From: CAYRJD01 sp964424585
GTDB lineage: Bacteria > Actinomycetota > Acidimicrobiia > Acidimicrobiales > Poriferisodalaceae
Assembly: GCA_964424585.1 (NCBI GenBank)
Contig: CAYRJD010000081.1
Coordinates: forward strand, 14,114 to 78,113
Reading direction: 5' to 3'
Length of the DNA: 64,000 nucleotides
In this document: one piece after another, positions 8,107-17,735 of the stretch
Position numbering within the stretch: position 1 is the first letter of the stretch
Layout of the letters: every line of letters begins with the position of its first letter
Translations under genes and position numbers: made by a program
Notes under the pieces: generated by a model
What the model was told of the DNA's origin: nothing
The model's database searches: none
What the model saw: only the letters and a program-made list of their open reading frames with translations

Positions 8107-9177
8107 ATGACTGATGACGAGAGGCCGCGGGTGTGGCTGTGCCGCGCCGGCAAGAACGGCGAGCGCGAGGACTACGGGCTCGAACAAGGGCTGACGGGTG
8201 GCGGGTTTCCTGACGTGCCCGACCTGAGCCATGCGGACTCCCGCGAAGAGGTCGACAAGGTGGTGCGGCGCCAGTATCTGAGCCGGCAAGAGAAGAAGAT
8301 CCCCAGCCACGTCGGGCAACTTCACGCCCTGCGCAACCGCATGCTGGTGGGCGACCTTGCGGTGCTGCCACGCAAGCACGAACCCAAGATCGCCATTGGC
8401 CGCATAACAGGCGGCTACGAGTACCGCAGCGACAACGACGACCCTGCGTTGCGACACTTTCGACCGGTGGACTGGCTGAAGACCGACGTGCCGCGCACCG
8501 CCATCAAGCAAGACCTCCTCTACACCCTCGGCGGGTCGCTCACGATCTTCGAGGTCACCCGCAACGACGGTGCCTGGCGCGTGGCGCAAGTCTCCGCTAC
8601 AGGTCGCGACCCTGGCGCACGCACCGAGCTAGACGCAGCGTTCGAGACTCGTGATGCCGCCGACGATGCCGATGCGGCGCCCATCGACCTTAAACGCCTG
8701 GCACGCGATCAGATCGTGGCGCGGCTCTCAGAGGAGTTCGCCGGGCACGCGCTGGCAGAACTCGTCGGCGATGTGCTGTGGGCAGGAGGCTTGCGGGTGT
8801 TGGTCGCTCCGCCGGGCCCCGACGGGGGCGTGGACGTGTTTGCGGGGTCGGGCCCGCTCGGCCTCGACAGCCCGCGGCTCGTGGTGCAGGTGAAGTCGGG
8901 GCACGGCCCCGTCGACGTCAAGGTCATTCGCGAACTTCAAGGAGTGGCGAACAGGCACAGCGCCGACCAGGTGTTGCTGGTCGCGTGGGGCGGCCTCACC
9001 ACAGCGGCCGAGCGAGAGTTGAGAGATCAGTTTTTCAAGGCGCGGGTGTGGGACGCCGACGAGTTGCTCGACGCCGTGCTCGACGCCTACGAGAAGCTGC
9101 CCGACGAGACCCGCAGCCGCCTGCCTCTGCGTCGCATCTGGACGCTGGTAGACGACCACACCGAAGACGACGCCTAG
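8107..9177 (+). CDS. Restriction endonuclease with PUA/EVE-like N-domain and Mrr catalytic domain
   Basis: A protein of 356 aa. Residues 5-165 look like a PUA/EVE-type module (HALRNRMLVGDLAVLPRK, IAIGRITGGYEY, HFRPVDWL), a fold used by several restriction systems to read modified bases. Residues 195-320 are a PD-(D/E)xK nuclease (GPDGGVDVFAGS with the Asp; LVVQVKSG with Gln and Lys; then QVLLVAWGG). It is likely a type IV enzyme against modified DNA. Unlike its neighbours it has a normal ribosome-binding site (GGAAGGGGAG) before GTG 8104/ATG 8107. It is the only plus-strand gene in the restriction island and diverges from the Mrr gene at 6871-7920. Confidence 0.85.
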   Translation: MTDDERPRVWLCRAGKNGEREDYGLEQGLTGGGFPDVPDLSHADSREEVDKVVRRQYLSRQEKKIPSHVGQLHALRNRMLVGDLAVLPRKHEPKIAIGRITGGYEYRSDNDDPALRHFRPVDWLKTDVPRTAIKQDLLYTLGGSLTIFEVTRNDGAWRVAQVSATGRDPGARTELDAAFETRDAADDADAAPIDLKRLARDQIVARLSEEFAGHALAELVGDVLWAGGLRVLVAPPGPDGGVDVFAGSGPLGLDSPRLVVQVKSGHGPVDVKVIRELQGVANRHSADQVLLVAWGGLTTAAERELRDQFFKARVWDADELLDAVLDAYEKLPDETRSRLPLRRIWTLVDDHTEDDA

Positions 9178-9201
9178 GTGTAGACGCGAGTGCTGCACCT
9201 T

Positions 9202-10122
9202 CTACCAATATCGCTCGAAGAATGCCTCATCGATCTCCACCTCGCCTGCCGCGTTGATTTGAGCGCCCCAGCTCTTTGTCAGCATCAAGCGACAGAGCCG
9301 TTGCCCGTCGATGAGTTCGACATTCGGTATCGCGCTCTGTGCCTCCTTGTGGACATCGTCGCTGAACTGCCCCGTCGTGATAAGGATGAGTCGCTCCGCG
9401 CCCACTTTTCGTCCATCGTCGCGTAGCGCTGAAACATGACGTCGCTCAACTTTGGCCGATGGAATATACTGCTTGCATTGAATCGCCACCTTGCAGGAAA
9501 AGATGTCAGAGAGACGTGCCGTGCCAACGGCATCAATGCCGCCATCTGCCTTACCACGCTTGCCTGTACGCTCCACGTCCATCCCGTACTCTCTCAGCAG
9601 GTCAGGGACCAACCGCTCGAACGCCTCCCAAGGCATCGAGTGGAGAAAGGGAAGTAACGCCGGTGGTGCACTGTCTTCGAGATCAGAGTCATCAGTGTCG
9701 CTTCCTGGCGCGTCGAGAGTACCGCCAGCTCCGTGAAGTGGTGACTTTGCACTTTGCGCTGACCGGCGAGCACGGATAGCCTTCATCACTCTGTCCCATA
9801 CTCTGTTGCACTCCTCAGTTGCTAGTTCTTCGGACATGCCGAGTACTTCGCGCCCACGCTGCGTAGGCCGGTACTCGCCCGCAGAGGCAGGGTCCAGCAG
9901 TCCGCCCGCTGCTAGCCGTGATATCGCAAAGTCAACCTTGACTTCAAACTTGGAAGCTGTCCCTCGCTTGGTGGTGTCTGCCAGCACGTCCGCACCAATC
10001 TCTAGGTTTGATATGACCTCGGCCTTGATCCGAGCTCGCCTGGGGGTTCCACCGATCTCGTCGACCGCTGTCAAAGTGGGCAGCATCAACTGCTTCTCGG
10101 TGTATGAATGTGCAGTAGCCAT
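9202..10122 (-). CDS. Mrr-like type IV restriction endonuclease
   Basis: A protein of 306 aa. The N-terminal winged helix (about 5-100, MATAHSYTEKQLMLPTL) is followed by an Asp/Ser-rich linker (about 120-155) and a catalytic domain (158-306) with GGIDAVG (Asp197) and VAIQCKQ (Gln215, Lys217), the same spacing as in the 6871-7920 protein. The tail ends FFERYW, without the RPKIESRGR peptide. A TAGACT -10 ends exactly 7 nt before ATG, so the mRNA is leaderless. Its catalytic half is closest to the frameshifted gene at 5267-6135 (shared IPNVELIDGxRLCxLM). Confidence 0.85.
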   Translation of the reverse strand: MATAHSYTEKQLMLPTLTAVDEIGGTPRRARIKAEVISNLEIGADVLADTTKRGTASKFEVKVDFAISRLAAGGLLDPASAGEYRPTQRGREVLGMSEELATEECNRVWDRVMKAIRARRSAQSAKSPLHGAGGTLDAPGSDTDDSDLEDSAPPALLPFLHSMPWEAFERLVPDLLREYGMDVERTGKRGKADGGIDAVGTARLSDIFSCKVAIQCKQYIPSAKVERRHVSALRDDGRKVGAERLILITTGQFSDDVHKEAQSAIPNVELIDGQRLCRLMLTKSWGAQINAAGEVEIDEAFFERYW

Positions 10123-10187
10123 GTATCGGAGTCTAGCCAGCGTGATCCTGCGGACGCGAGTGACCCGCGGCGTTCGTCGCGCGGCGG

Positions 10188-13100
10188 CTAGTAGTTTTCG
10201 CGGATGTAGTTGTAGGCCTTGGTGAAGAGGTCGCCAGTGAACGGCAGGCCGTGGCTCTTGAGGATGAGGCGGAGCCGTCGACGGATGTCCTTGTCTTGGG
10301 AGATCATGCGCTGCCAGCCTGAGCCGCGCATCGGGTAGACGAGGTCGTCCACCTCCTGAACGACGCGCTCAACGACCTTTGGCGGGTCGGGTGGTGCGTA
10401 TTCGGCGAAGATCTGAGTGAGAGCGGCGGTGCGCGGGTCGAGGACTTGGATTTCGTCTAGCTCGTCTTCGTCATCGGCGCGCTCCGCTCGAACGAGGTCG
10501 CTCGCCAAGTCCAAGATCTGCTGGAGGAACCGAACCGACGCTTCAGCGTCCGCGAGCCGAGCAGCTCGCAGCTCCTCCAGGCGCTCCGACAGGCTGCGCC
10601 AGTGGCGGTGTGGGTCGGTGCCCTCCATGCGGCGGCGGATGCGTTCTTCGAGCCGGTTGAGCACGTCGTTCGCGCTAGGCGGCCGCGGTGCGTCAACCTC
10701 GTGGTCGAACAGCAGCCGTTGCTGCTTGAACCGATCAAGCGCCTCTGCGTCGAACTTCACCCGATCTAGCTGACCGTCCGTCACCGTCACGTCCTGCAGG
10801 TGGTCGTGGATCAGCGCCCTCGTCTTGGCGCCGAGTCGTTGCCACAGCAGCTGGTTCGCGGCCTTTGACGGCTGAACGGAGTGGTAGAGCCGCGCGAGGA
10901 AGCGGTATCGCTCCTCGTAGGGCTTGAGCCGCTGGTCTGGGTAGAGGAACTCAAGCAGTCCTTGGCACCGGCTGAACTCGGCCGCGAACTCTGCTCTGTC
11001 GTCTTCGGTGGCCAAGATCGTTTGAGCTTCGAGTAGTCGTTCCGCAGGCGGGGCATCGGCGTTGATGTTGGCGAAGGGCTGCCAGGCGCGTTCAATGCCA
11101 GCGATCATCTCTTCAAGGAGCGCGTCGAGGTCGGCTTGGGGAGGTCCCGCTGCCGACGGCTCGGCCCGCACCGACACAGCCTCGATCAGCTCTTCGCCGA
11201 TGCCGACGTAGTCGACGACCAGGCCGAACTGCTTCTCTTGGCCGGTATACGGGTTCGTCCAACGCCGGTTGGTGCGACACACTGCCTGGAAGAGCGTGTG
11301 CGCCCGCAGCGGCTTGTCGAGATACATCACACCCTCAATGGGCGCGTCGAAGCCGGTCAGTAGTTTCGCAGTGACGATCACAAACTTGAGCGGGTCGGCA
11401 ACGTCGCGGAACCGGTTCTTGATGCGGGCTTCGTCGTCGCGGCTCAAGTCCCACTGCGACCACTCTGACGGATCGTCTTTCGCAGTCGTCATCACGACGG
11501 TTGCCTCTTCGCCTTCGTTCAGCATCTGCGAGATCTGCTCGTAGTAGGCGACGCACGCCGCGCGGTCGTACACGACGATCTGCGCCTTCAAGCCAAGCGG
11601 GGCGATCTTCTCCCTGTAGTGCTTGACGATGTCCTCACACACCGCCGCCACGCGGTCGGCATCTCGCACGACGACCGAGATGTGTGACGCCCTTCGTGTC
11701 AGGTACTCGCGTTCGTCGTCGTCCAAGCCCTCTTCGGCGACGAGTTGAGCGAAGCCCTCCTCAAGAGCGGCTGCGTCGAAGTGAAAATCGACCAGTCGCG
11801 TCTCGACGTGCACCGGCAGCGTCGCGCCGTCAAAGATCGAGCGCTCGACGGAGTAGTGGTTGAGCACTCCGCCCGGGTCGTCGGTGTCGCCAAACGTCTC
11901 CCACGTGTTGCGGTCGTCGGTGCTGATGGGTGTGCCGGTCAGCCCGATGTACTTGGCGTTGGGCAGAGCCTCCCGCATGTCGAGGCCGAGCCGACCCTCC
12001 TGCGTGCGGTGCGCCTCGTCAACCATCACCACGATGTTGCGGCGAGCGTTGAGTTTGCCCGCGTCCTTGAAGCGGTAGATAGTGGTGATGACCACCCCTC
12101 GGGCGTCGCTCGACAAGGTGCGCCGCAGTGTCTCGCGGGTCTCGGCGACTTCCACCGCCTGAATGCCGACCGACTCAAACTCGGCGACGGTCTGCTGAAT
12201 CAACTCAAGCCGGTCGAGCACCACGACAATGGTCGGAGCGTCGAGCGCTCGAATGTGACGCAGTTTGGCGGCCGCGTACGCCATCGCGAACGTCTTGCCC
12301 GAGCCTTGGTGGTGCCAGACGAGGCCCTTTGACTTGGCATCGTCGAGGCAGCGGTCGACGATGGCGTTGACCGCCTCGATTTGCGGGTAGCGGGGGATGA
12401 TCTTCTGCCGCTTCGCGCCCTCGGCCGTCGGACGCGACGAGTACAGCGTGAAGTGACGCAGTATCTCAAGCACTGTCTCAGGCGTGAGCAGCAGCTCAAC
12501 AGCCCTGAGCACAGAGGCCAGCCCGGGCTGCGCCAGCTCGTCGGTCGTATTGGCCCACTTCAGCCACTGCTCTGGTGGCTGGCAGACCGCGCCGTAGCGG
12601 AAGTCGCGCCCGTCGGTGGCGAACGACAGCACGTTGGGCACAAAGAACGACGGCGTCCTCTGCTCGTAGCCGTTGTGAATGTCTTTCGCAGCGTTCAGCC
12701 ACGACGTGCTGGGCCCCGGCCGCTTCGTCTCGCCGACCACTAGCGGCAGACCGTTGACCCAAAGCACGATGTCGTAGCGGCGCTGCTCGCGCCCAGCTCG
12801 GAAAGTGACCTCCGTTGTGGCTCGCAGTGAGTTGGCACGTGGGTTGTCGAAGTCGATCAGCCTGACTTGTGAAAAAGCATCTGCCCCGACGAACTGCATG
12901 GTCTTGATACCTCGCAGCCACTCGCCGAAGGCCTCGTTGGCGGCCAGCAGGCCGACGCTGTGTGCGGACGTCAATGCGGGTCGCAGCCGGCCGACGATCT
13001 CGGTGGCTCGGTCGGGTTGCTCGGCGACCTCAGGGTTGAGTCGCAGCAGCGCGGGCCGCAGATCGCTCTCACGAACGACCTTATCCTTCAGCCGAGGAAG

Positions 13101-13190
13101 CTCAGAGTCTCTGAGCGTGACCTCCCAGCCGAGGCCGTCCAGCCGCTCGCAGATGACGGCTTGAACGTCCTCCTCGGGCACTTGCGTCAC
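10188..13190 (-). CDS. hsdR: Type I restriction enzyme, R (HsdR) subunit
   Basis: A protein of 1000 aa. The N-terminal PD-(D/E)xK nuclease has Asp140 and GETKRP (Glu154, Lys156). The SF2 translocase has Walker A HHQGSGKT (about 293-300), DEAH (391-394), the motif III TGTPIS, and a C-terminal helical domain. It translocates DNA in an ATP-dependent way and cuts unmethylated foreign DNA as part of the HsdR2M2S1 complex. GTG 13190 overlaps the stop of hsdS (GTGA). The gene is intact. Confidence 0.95.
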   Translation of the reverse strand: MTQVPEEDVQAVICERLDGLGWEVTLRDSELPRLKDKVVRESDLRPALLRLNPEVAEQPDRATEIVGRLRPALTSAHSVGLLAANEAFGEWLRGIKTMQFVGADAFSQVRLIDFDNPRANSLRATTEVTFRAGREQRRYDIVLWVNGLPLVVGETKRPGPSTSWLNAAKDIHNGYEQRTPSFFVPNVLSFATDGRDFRYGAVCQPPEQWLKWANTTDELAQPGLASVLRAVELLLTPETVLEILRHFTLYSSRPTAEGAKRQKIIPRYPQIEAVNAIVDRCLDDAKSKGLVWHHQGSGKTFAMAYAAAKLRHIRALDAPTIVVVLDRLELIQQTVAEFESVGIQAVEVAETRETLRRTLSSDARGVVITTIYRFKDAGKLNARRNIVVMVDEAHRTQEGRLGLDMREALPNAKYIGLTGTPISTDDRNTWETFGDTDDPGGVLNHYSVERSIFDGATLPVHVETRLVDFHFDAAALEEGFAQLVAEEGLDDDEREYLTRRASHISVVVRDADRVAAVCEDIVKHYREKIAPLGLKAQIVVYDRAACVAYYEQISQMLNEGEEATVVMTTAKDDPSEWSQWDLSRDDEARIKNRFRDVADPLKFVIVTAKLLTGFDAPIEGVMYLDKPLRAHTLFQAVCRTNRRWTNPYTGQEKQFGLVVDYVGIGEELIEAVSVRAEPSAAGPPQADLDALLEEMIAGIERAWQPFANINADAPPAERLLEAQTILATEDDRAEFAAEFSRCQGLLEFLYPDQRLKPYEERYRFLARLYHSVQPSKAANQLLWQRLGAKTRALIHDHLQDVTVTDGQLDRVKFDAEALDRFKQQRLLFDHEVDAPRPPSANDVLNRLEERIRRRMEGTDPHRHWRSLSERLEELRAARLADAEASVRFLQQILDLASDLVRAERADDEDELDEIQVLDPRTAALTQIFAEYAPPDPPKVVERVVQEVDDLVYPMRGSGWQRMISQDKDIRRRLRLILKSHGLPFTGDLFTKAYNYIRENY

Positions 13191-14362
13191 AAGCCGAAGG
13201 TCTCGCTGTACGACTGCGGGATCTCGTGTGCCCCAGAGAGCAGGTCAGTCAGCAACCCAGCACGCAGTCTGCCCGCCAGTCCCAGCTGTCGCAGCAGCGC
13301 AGTAACTCGCCGGTCGACTGCTCCAATGAGTTCCACGATTTTGACTTGCTCGTCGCGAGGCGGGACCGGAGTGGGCAGACTGAGTAGATCACGTGTGCTC
13401 ACTCGCGGCATTCGGCTGCCCGCACTGAGTTGCGCACACCGCGCAAACACTCCATCGTTGAGCACTGTTAAACCGAGATAGCCCGGAATAACGTCGCCCT
13501 TGGTGCGAAGCACCAATATCTCTGTCGTGCATATCCCCGAGAACGTCGCTAGTCCCCCTTTTCGCAAGTTGGGCCGCAGGCGTCCGAACAGAGTGTCCCC
13601 GGCTTCGAACGGCGTCGCTAGGCTTGTAGTGTCTGCGGACGATCCGTGCTGGGCAAGCTGATAGCTACCTGACTCAATGTGCTCAAGACTGATATACGGT
13701 GTAAGGGGCAACTCCATGGGGTCACATCGCTCTGCAACCAAACTGGCGACATCACCCAGCGCAGCTGTAGCGTGCTGACGGTGGGAGGCTAGCGAGTTAA
13801 ACGCGACGGAGGCTCGAGATTCGCGAATGGCTTCGATCTGCGCCTGAAGCGCGTCGATGTAGCTGTCCAGTGAACCCAGCAGGTCGGCTATGCGTCGCTG
13901 GACAACCAGCGGCGGTAGAGGCACCATGGTCGAAGTGTAGAAGCTCTTTAGCAAGTTGGTTATGGCATTTCCACCAGAATGGGCGGCAATCGCGGCCTCT
14001 GCCTTAGGCGAGGCGAGGAAAGCGCGCAGATGATGTGGTAGGCAGAGCGTATCGTTCACTACTAGCTTGCGCACAAAGTTGGTGGCATGATATCCTGGCT
14101 CATTCGCCAGCCAAGTCTTTCCGACCTCGCCGGAGGTGGTGATCGCTATGTCACCGATTGCGAGTTGTGATCGCTCGCGTTCCTTGGTTGAAAGAAAGCG
14201 ACGCACAGAATCGATTCGCTTACCGCTTCGCCCAATGTCGCAGTTGCGTACGACCTGAGCGGGGTGTGGTCGGTCATCGGACGGCTCGGCTTCGCCCCAG
14301 TACCCGGGGCGGGACTCAAGCAACAGGTCTGCGAGTGCGACTTGTGGCCAATCAGTCGCCAT
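13187..14362 (-). CDS. hsdS: Type I restriction enzyme, S (specificity) subunit
   Basis: A protein of 391 aa from ATG 14362 (MATDWPQVALADLL). There are two target-recognition domains, each followed by a coiled-coil spacer: VPLPPLVVQRRIADLLGSLDSYIDALQAQ after the first and PVPPRDEQVKIVELIGAVDRRVTALL after the second. It sets the methylation and cleavage site; the recognised sequence cannot be read from the protein. The start lies 11 nt inside the restored end of hsdM, so the two are translationally coupled when hsdM is in frame. Confidence 0.92.
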   Translation of the reverse strand: MATDWPQVALADLLLESRPGYWGEAEPSDDRPHPAQVVRNCDIGRSGKRIDSVRRFLSTKERERSQLAIGDIAITTSGEVGKTWLANEPGYHATNFVRKLVVNDTLCLPHHLRAFLASPKAEAAIAAHSGGNAITNLLKSFYTSTMVPLPPLVVQRRIADLLGSLDSYIDALQAQIEAIRESRASVAFNSLASHRQHATAALGDVASLVAERCDPMELPLTPYISLEHIESGSYQLAQHGSSADTTSLATPFEAGDTLFGRLRPNLRKGGLATFSGICTTEILVLRTKGDVIPGYLGLTVLNDGVFARCAQLSAGSRMPRVSTRDLLSLPTPVPPRDEQVKIVELIGAVDRRVTALLRQLGLAGRLRAGLLTDLLSGAHEIPQSYSETFGL

Positions 14363-15919
14363 AGCCCGCTTCGCGCAGCCTGCGATGCATCTCTGACTGC
14401 GCAATCTCGGTGGCCTGCTCCGCCTGGCGCAGGTCGGCGAGCGCCTGTGCGGTGTCAATGACCTCAGGCGGGTCAGGCTCGATGTAGCGCCCGACGTTTA
14501 GGTCCCAGTCGTTGGCCTCGATCTCGGCAACGCTGACGAGGGCTTGCTTTACGCTGCCAGGTGAAACATCGGTTGCGGGAGGTTGGTCTGTCTGGGGGGG
14601 GGGGGTATACTAGAAACTTTCTTATTCAGCGGATCGCCGTACGCAGCACTGATCATGCTAATGTGGTGGTCGGCAAGGTAATTTTGGTTTCTGCCCTCAG
14701 CGTAGTTTCTCGAAGCGTCAACTATGTGGACCGTGTTGACGCGCGCTGCGGGCTTGCTCCGACGCAGAATCCACAGACAAGCGGGGATGGTAGTGCCGTA
14801 GAACAGATTGGGCGCCAAGCCGATCACTGTCTCTAGCAGGTCGTTCTCAACGATGTACTGACGAATCTTCTTCTCAGCACCAGACCGAAAGAGCACTCCG
14901 TGAGGCATCACCACGCCGACGCGTCCCGTGTCAGGCTTGGCAGAGGCGAGCATGTGTTGGATCCATGCAAAATCGCCTGAGTTCTTTGGCGGCACGCCGC
15001 CGAAGTTGCTGCGGCCGTGCGGGTCGTCTGCCCAGCCGTCCCTGCCCCAGTCCTTCAACGAAAACGGAGGGTTGGCGATGACGACATCAAAGGTTCGCAG
15101 CCGGTCCCGTTCGTCTAGGAACAGAGGGTCGCGCAGGGTGTCGCCTCGCTTGATCTCCGCCTCGTCAACATCGTGGACGTATAGGTTCATGCGGCCGATG
15201 GCGGCTGAGGTCTGCTGGATCTCTTGCCCGTAGAAGCGCATCCGGTCTGTTGAGTCGCCCGCATCCTTCACGGAGTTGGCTGCTTCGATGAGCATGCCAG
15301 CCGAGCCGCACGCCGGATCGTAAACCGAGTCGGTCGGCTTCGGGTCGAGAATCTTGACGAGTAGGCGCACGACCGCGCGCGGCGTGAAGAACTGACCCGC
15401 CGACTTCATGCTCTCGTCGCTGAACTCCTTGAGCAGGTACTCGTAGCCAGCACCCAGCAGGTCGTTGGGCACCTGGCTGGGCGAGAGCACGTGACGGTCG
15501 AAGTGCCTCACTAACTCCACCAGCTTTTCCGGTGGCATCCGGTCGTGGTCGGCCCAGGGCGCGTTGCCGAAGATGCCCGCCAAGCGATCGGGGGTTGCCT
15601 GCTCGAGCTGCCTAGTGATGTCTTGGGTCAGGACGCCGAGGTTGTCGGTGGCTCGGCGGAGGTCGTTCCAGTGGCATCCGTCGGGGATATCGAACCGGTG
15701 ATAGTCGGCCTCGATGTCCGGCGTCAGGTCGTCGCCCCACTCTGCGACCGCTGCAGCGTGCTCTTCGTCCCACGTGTCTGAAAGCCGCTTGAGAAACAGC
15801 ATCGGAAAGATGAAGTCGCGGTAGTTCGCTGGCTCGACCGGGCCGCGCAGGATGTCGGCGGCGCCCCACAGCCACGACTCCAGTTCCTGCTGCGTGATTG
15901 TTTCCCGTGTCGCGTTCAA
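14352..15919 (-). CDS. hsdM: Type I DNA methyltransferase HsdM, last ~80 codons out of frame at a 12-nt homopolymer
   Basis: N6-adenine methyltransferase subunit. The first 456 codons (to 14549) hold the helical N-domain and the SAM-binding DPACGSAGM (201-209) and catalytic NPPF (283-286). At a run of twelve C (coding strand, 14605-14594) the present frame goes to IPPPPRQTN and stops at 14549. The next frame continues as TDQPPATDVSPGSVKQAL, then VAEIEANDWDLNVGRY, the normal HsdM C-terminal signature, to TGA 14352, overlapping hsdS. With 10 or 13 C the full ~522-aa protein is made. A TAGGGT -10 lies upstream of TTG 15919, whose TTG also overlaps the stop of a 20-codon frame upstream. Confidence 0.88.
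14594..14605. repeat. Twelve-G homopolymer tract within hsdM
   Basis: The longest mononucleotide run in the window. Its length decides whether hsdM reads through to its conserved C-terminus. Confidence 0.9.
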
Positions 15920-15978
15920 GAGGCGCAGACCCTAGCGACTACGGAAGCTCGCCGCGCCTCACCGGTCGCCGCCTTCAC
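15916..15978 (-). CDS. 20-codon coupled frame upstream of hsdM
   Basis: GTG 15978 overlaps the stop of the previous small gene (GTGA). The frame reads MKAATGEARRASVVARVCAS and its TGA overlaps the TTG of hsdM (TTGA). It spans the hsdM promoter. There is no homology. It may act only as a translational link between the small-gene array and hsdM. Confidence 0.3.
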   Translation of the reverse strand: MKAATGEARRASVVARVCAS

Positions 15979-16280
15979 GCTTCGCGCGTCGTCCGAGGGC
16001 CCAGGCGGTCGGGTCGTGCCGCATGGCGTGCACCGACGACGGCGAGCGGGTCGGCTGGGGCTAGCTCGGCGGCTTCGTCGTCGGTCAGCTGGTCGGCCAG
16101 CGAGTCGGCCATCACGGCATGCGCCGCTCGCACGCTCGCTAGCGGACTGCGGCGCGGGCCGCGTTCCGCCGCAGGCTGCCGCGCTCGTTCGAGTCCGTCG
16201 GCGATCGACTGCCTAAACCCGACGCCGATGGCTTGCTGCAAGCTCACCTTCGGCTGGCGGTCGCGCTTGCGACGACTCAC
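15975..16280 (-). CDS. Small basic protein of unknown function (101 aa)
   Basis: Starts GTG 16280, overlapping the stop of the membrane gene upstream (GTGA); begins MSRRKRDRQPKVSLQQAIGV. The middle contains a helical, acidic stretch (DSLADQLTDDEAAELAPADP). There are no membrane segments or cysteines. It belongs to the chain of small coupled genes between 15.9 and 20.3 kb. No family is recognised. Confidence 0.5.
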   Translation of the reverse strand: MSRRKRDRQPKVSLQQAIGVGFRQSIADGLERARQPAAERGPRRSPLASVRAAHAVMADSLADQLTDDEAAELAPADPLAVVGARHAARPDRLGPRTTREA

Positions 16281-16432
16281 CGCGAGACGCCTTCACGTCC
16301 GGCGCGTTCGCGCGCCCACCTGCCGGGTAGATGCAGCAGCGCAATCACGACAGTCATCATCGCGGCGGTCACGGCGGTGCCAGCCCAGCCCCACCGCACG
16401 GGCCGCCGTCGCGGCCGGGCGGTGTTCACCAT
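16277..16432 (-). CDS. 51-aa single-pass membrane protein
   Basis: From ATG 16432: a basic N-terminus (MVNTARPRRRPVRW), one hydrophobic segment (WAGTAVTAAMMTVVIALLHL) and a basic tail. A longer frame reaches 16567, but a second frame starting GTG and ending in a TGA that overlaps this ATG favours the shorter form. Its stop overlaps the next GTG (GTGA). The function is unknown. Confidence 0.45.
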   Translation of the reverse strand: MVNTARPRRRPVRWGWAGTAVTAAMMTVVIALLHLPGRWARERAGREGVSR

Positions 16433-16735
16433 CGCGGTTGTTCGCGCCGCGGCGCGTAGGAGCGCGGCGGGCTCACCGACCCAGAGTGCATCGTCGCCGC
16501 CGCACCAGACGAGTTTCAGGCACAGCGCAGGTACGGCAGCAGCGGCACAACAATGATCCGAGCGCAAAGGTCAACCGAGCGAGGTGCCCAGTGACTCTCC
16601 AGCGAAACGCATCCGCCACGCGCGCGGCGAGCAACCGCGACAACTTCTTCCATTCCTGCCGTCTGCGCTTGCCCTTCAGTGCTCAGCGAGGTAACTTGCG
16701 ATCACGGAAGTCAACGAAGTTAGGAGTTCCAGAGG

Positions 16736-17029
16736 ATGGCAGCGCTTCACGTTCTAGCGCAAGTTCGGCAAACGACGGACGAGCAGTTGGCCGCTGGTGC
16801 CTTGATCAGCCTGGCGATCGCAGCGGCACTCTTGGGTGGCGCGATCTGGGTGAGGTCCCGCAGAAACGAGATTGACCGCGCCAAGGCCGATGACGTTGCT
16901 GATGGCGCGGCTCGCGAACTAGCGGCCAAGCGAAAGCGACTCACGATTTGGTTTTGGGTCCTCCTGGTCTTCGGCATCAGTTTCGCCGCTGGTGCTCTGA
17001 GAGACATCGCGAGCGCGACTGGTGGCTGA
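16736..17029 (+). CDS. Small protein with two membrane segments (97 aa)
   Basis: The only plus-strand gene in the small-gene array. It has two hydrophobic helices (about 22-38, LISLAIAAALLGGAIWV, and about 70-88, LTIWFWVLLVFGISFAAGA) separated by a charged loop rich in Lys, Arg and Asp. A purine-rich AGGAG lies about 13 nt upstream of ATG. It resembles generic inner-membrane proteins; no family is assigned. Confidence 0.6.
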   Translation: MAALHVLAQVRQTTDEQLAAGALISLAIAAALLGGAIWVRSRRNEIDRAKADDVADGAARELAAKRKRLTIWFWVLLVFGISFAAGALRDIASATGG

Positions 17030-17116
17030 GTCTGCGTGTCCAGCTGGTTGACTAGCTCACCTGTGAGACCTGTGGGTTGTTCAGTTAGCATCAGAAGTCC
17101 CTAGGGTGTCAGTCTG

Positions 17117-17185
17117 TCATCGGTCCTGGTAGTCGACGAGGAACGCCGCATCGACATCCGCTTCCTCTCGCACCGTTACGCTCAC
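17117..17185 (-). CDS. 22-codon coupled frame
   Basis: GTG 17185 overlaps a stop at 17182 (GTGA). The frame reads MSVTVREEADVDAAFLVDYQ and ends DR-stop, the same ending as other members of the array. It is acidic, with no membrane segment. It could be a real micro-gene or the remains of a boundary element. Confidence 0.3.
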   Translation of the reverse strand: MSVTVREEADVDAAFLVDYQDR

Positions 17186-17735
17186 GCCGCTATCTCGCGT
17201 GAATTAGCAGAGACGTTCGCCGTCGGTGAGGTCGACCGCGCTGACCAGCGCGGCGGCTGCGCCGAACATGAACGCGAGCGGGCGGGCCACTGGTTCGCGA
17301 GGTCGCGGGCAGCGCAGTCCGCGACGACGGCGTTGAGCGTGTTCAGGTACACCGTGTTCGTCTCCGTGCGTTCACACCAGCTTGGTGTGCCGTAGATGAG
17401 GTTCGCTAGGTGGCGTGCGGTCGCGGCCGAACGCCCGGTGGCTCGGGCAGCGACGGGGTAGTGCGGGGCGTAGCACCTGCCCGCGTCGTCCATGCTGCGG
17501 GCGATGACCCGCCAGGCAACGGGGTTCGTGTCGACGAGCCGAAGGTGCGGTTGGGCGGCGTTGAGATATCGGGTCGCCGTTTCGAGGTCGGCGATCTTGG
17601 TTTCGGTTTCGGTGGCTGGCAGTAGCGAACCGCGCACGCTTAGGCCGACAAGCACGGCGACGACAATGCCCGCCCAGTGCTAGCCGGTCAGCCTGCGGCG
17701 CGGTCGTGCGTTGGTAGGTCGACGGCGGGCTTCAC
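17182..17735 (-). pseudogene. Decayed membrane-anchored small gene
   Basis: GTG 17735 opens MKPAVDLPTHDRAAG-stop, resembling the start of the gene at 17758-18051. A TAG and a frame change separate it from a hydrophobic segment (WAGIVVAVLVGLSV) and a helical domain (TETETKIADLETATRYLNAA...). A second frame change near 17290 would give the protein-like end ARPLAFMFGAAAALVSAVDL-TDGERLC in place of the Ser/Arg-rich end of the longest frame. At least two lesions are needed, so I call it a pseudogene. Confidence 0.5.
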
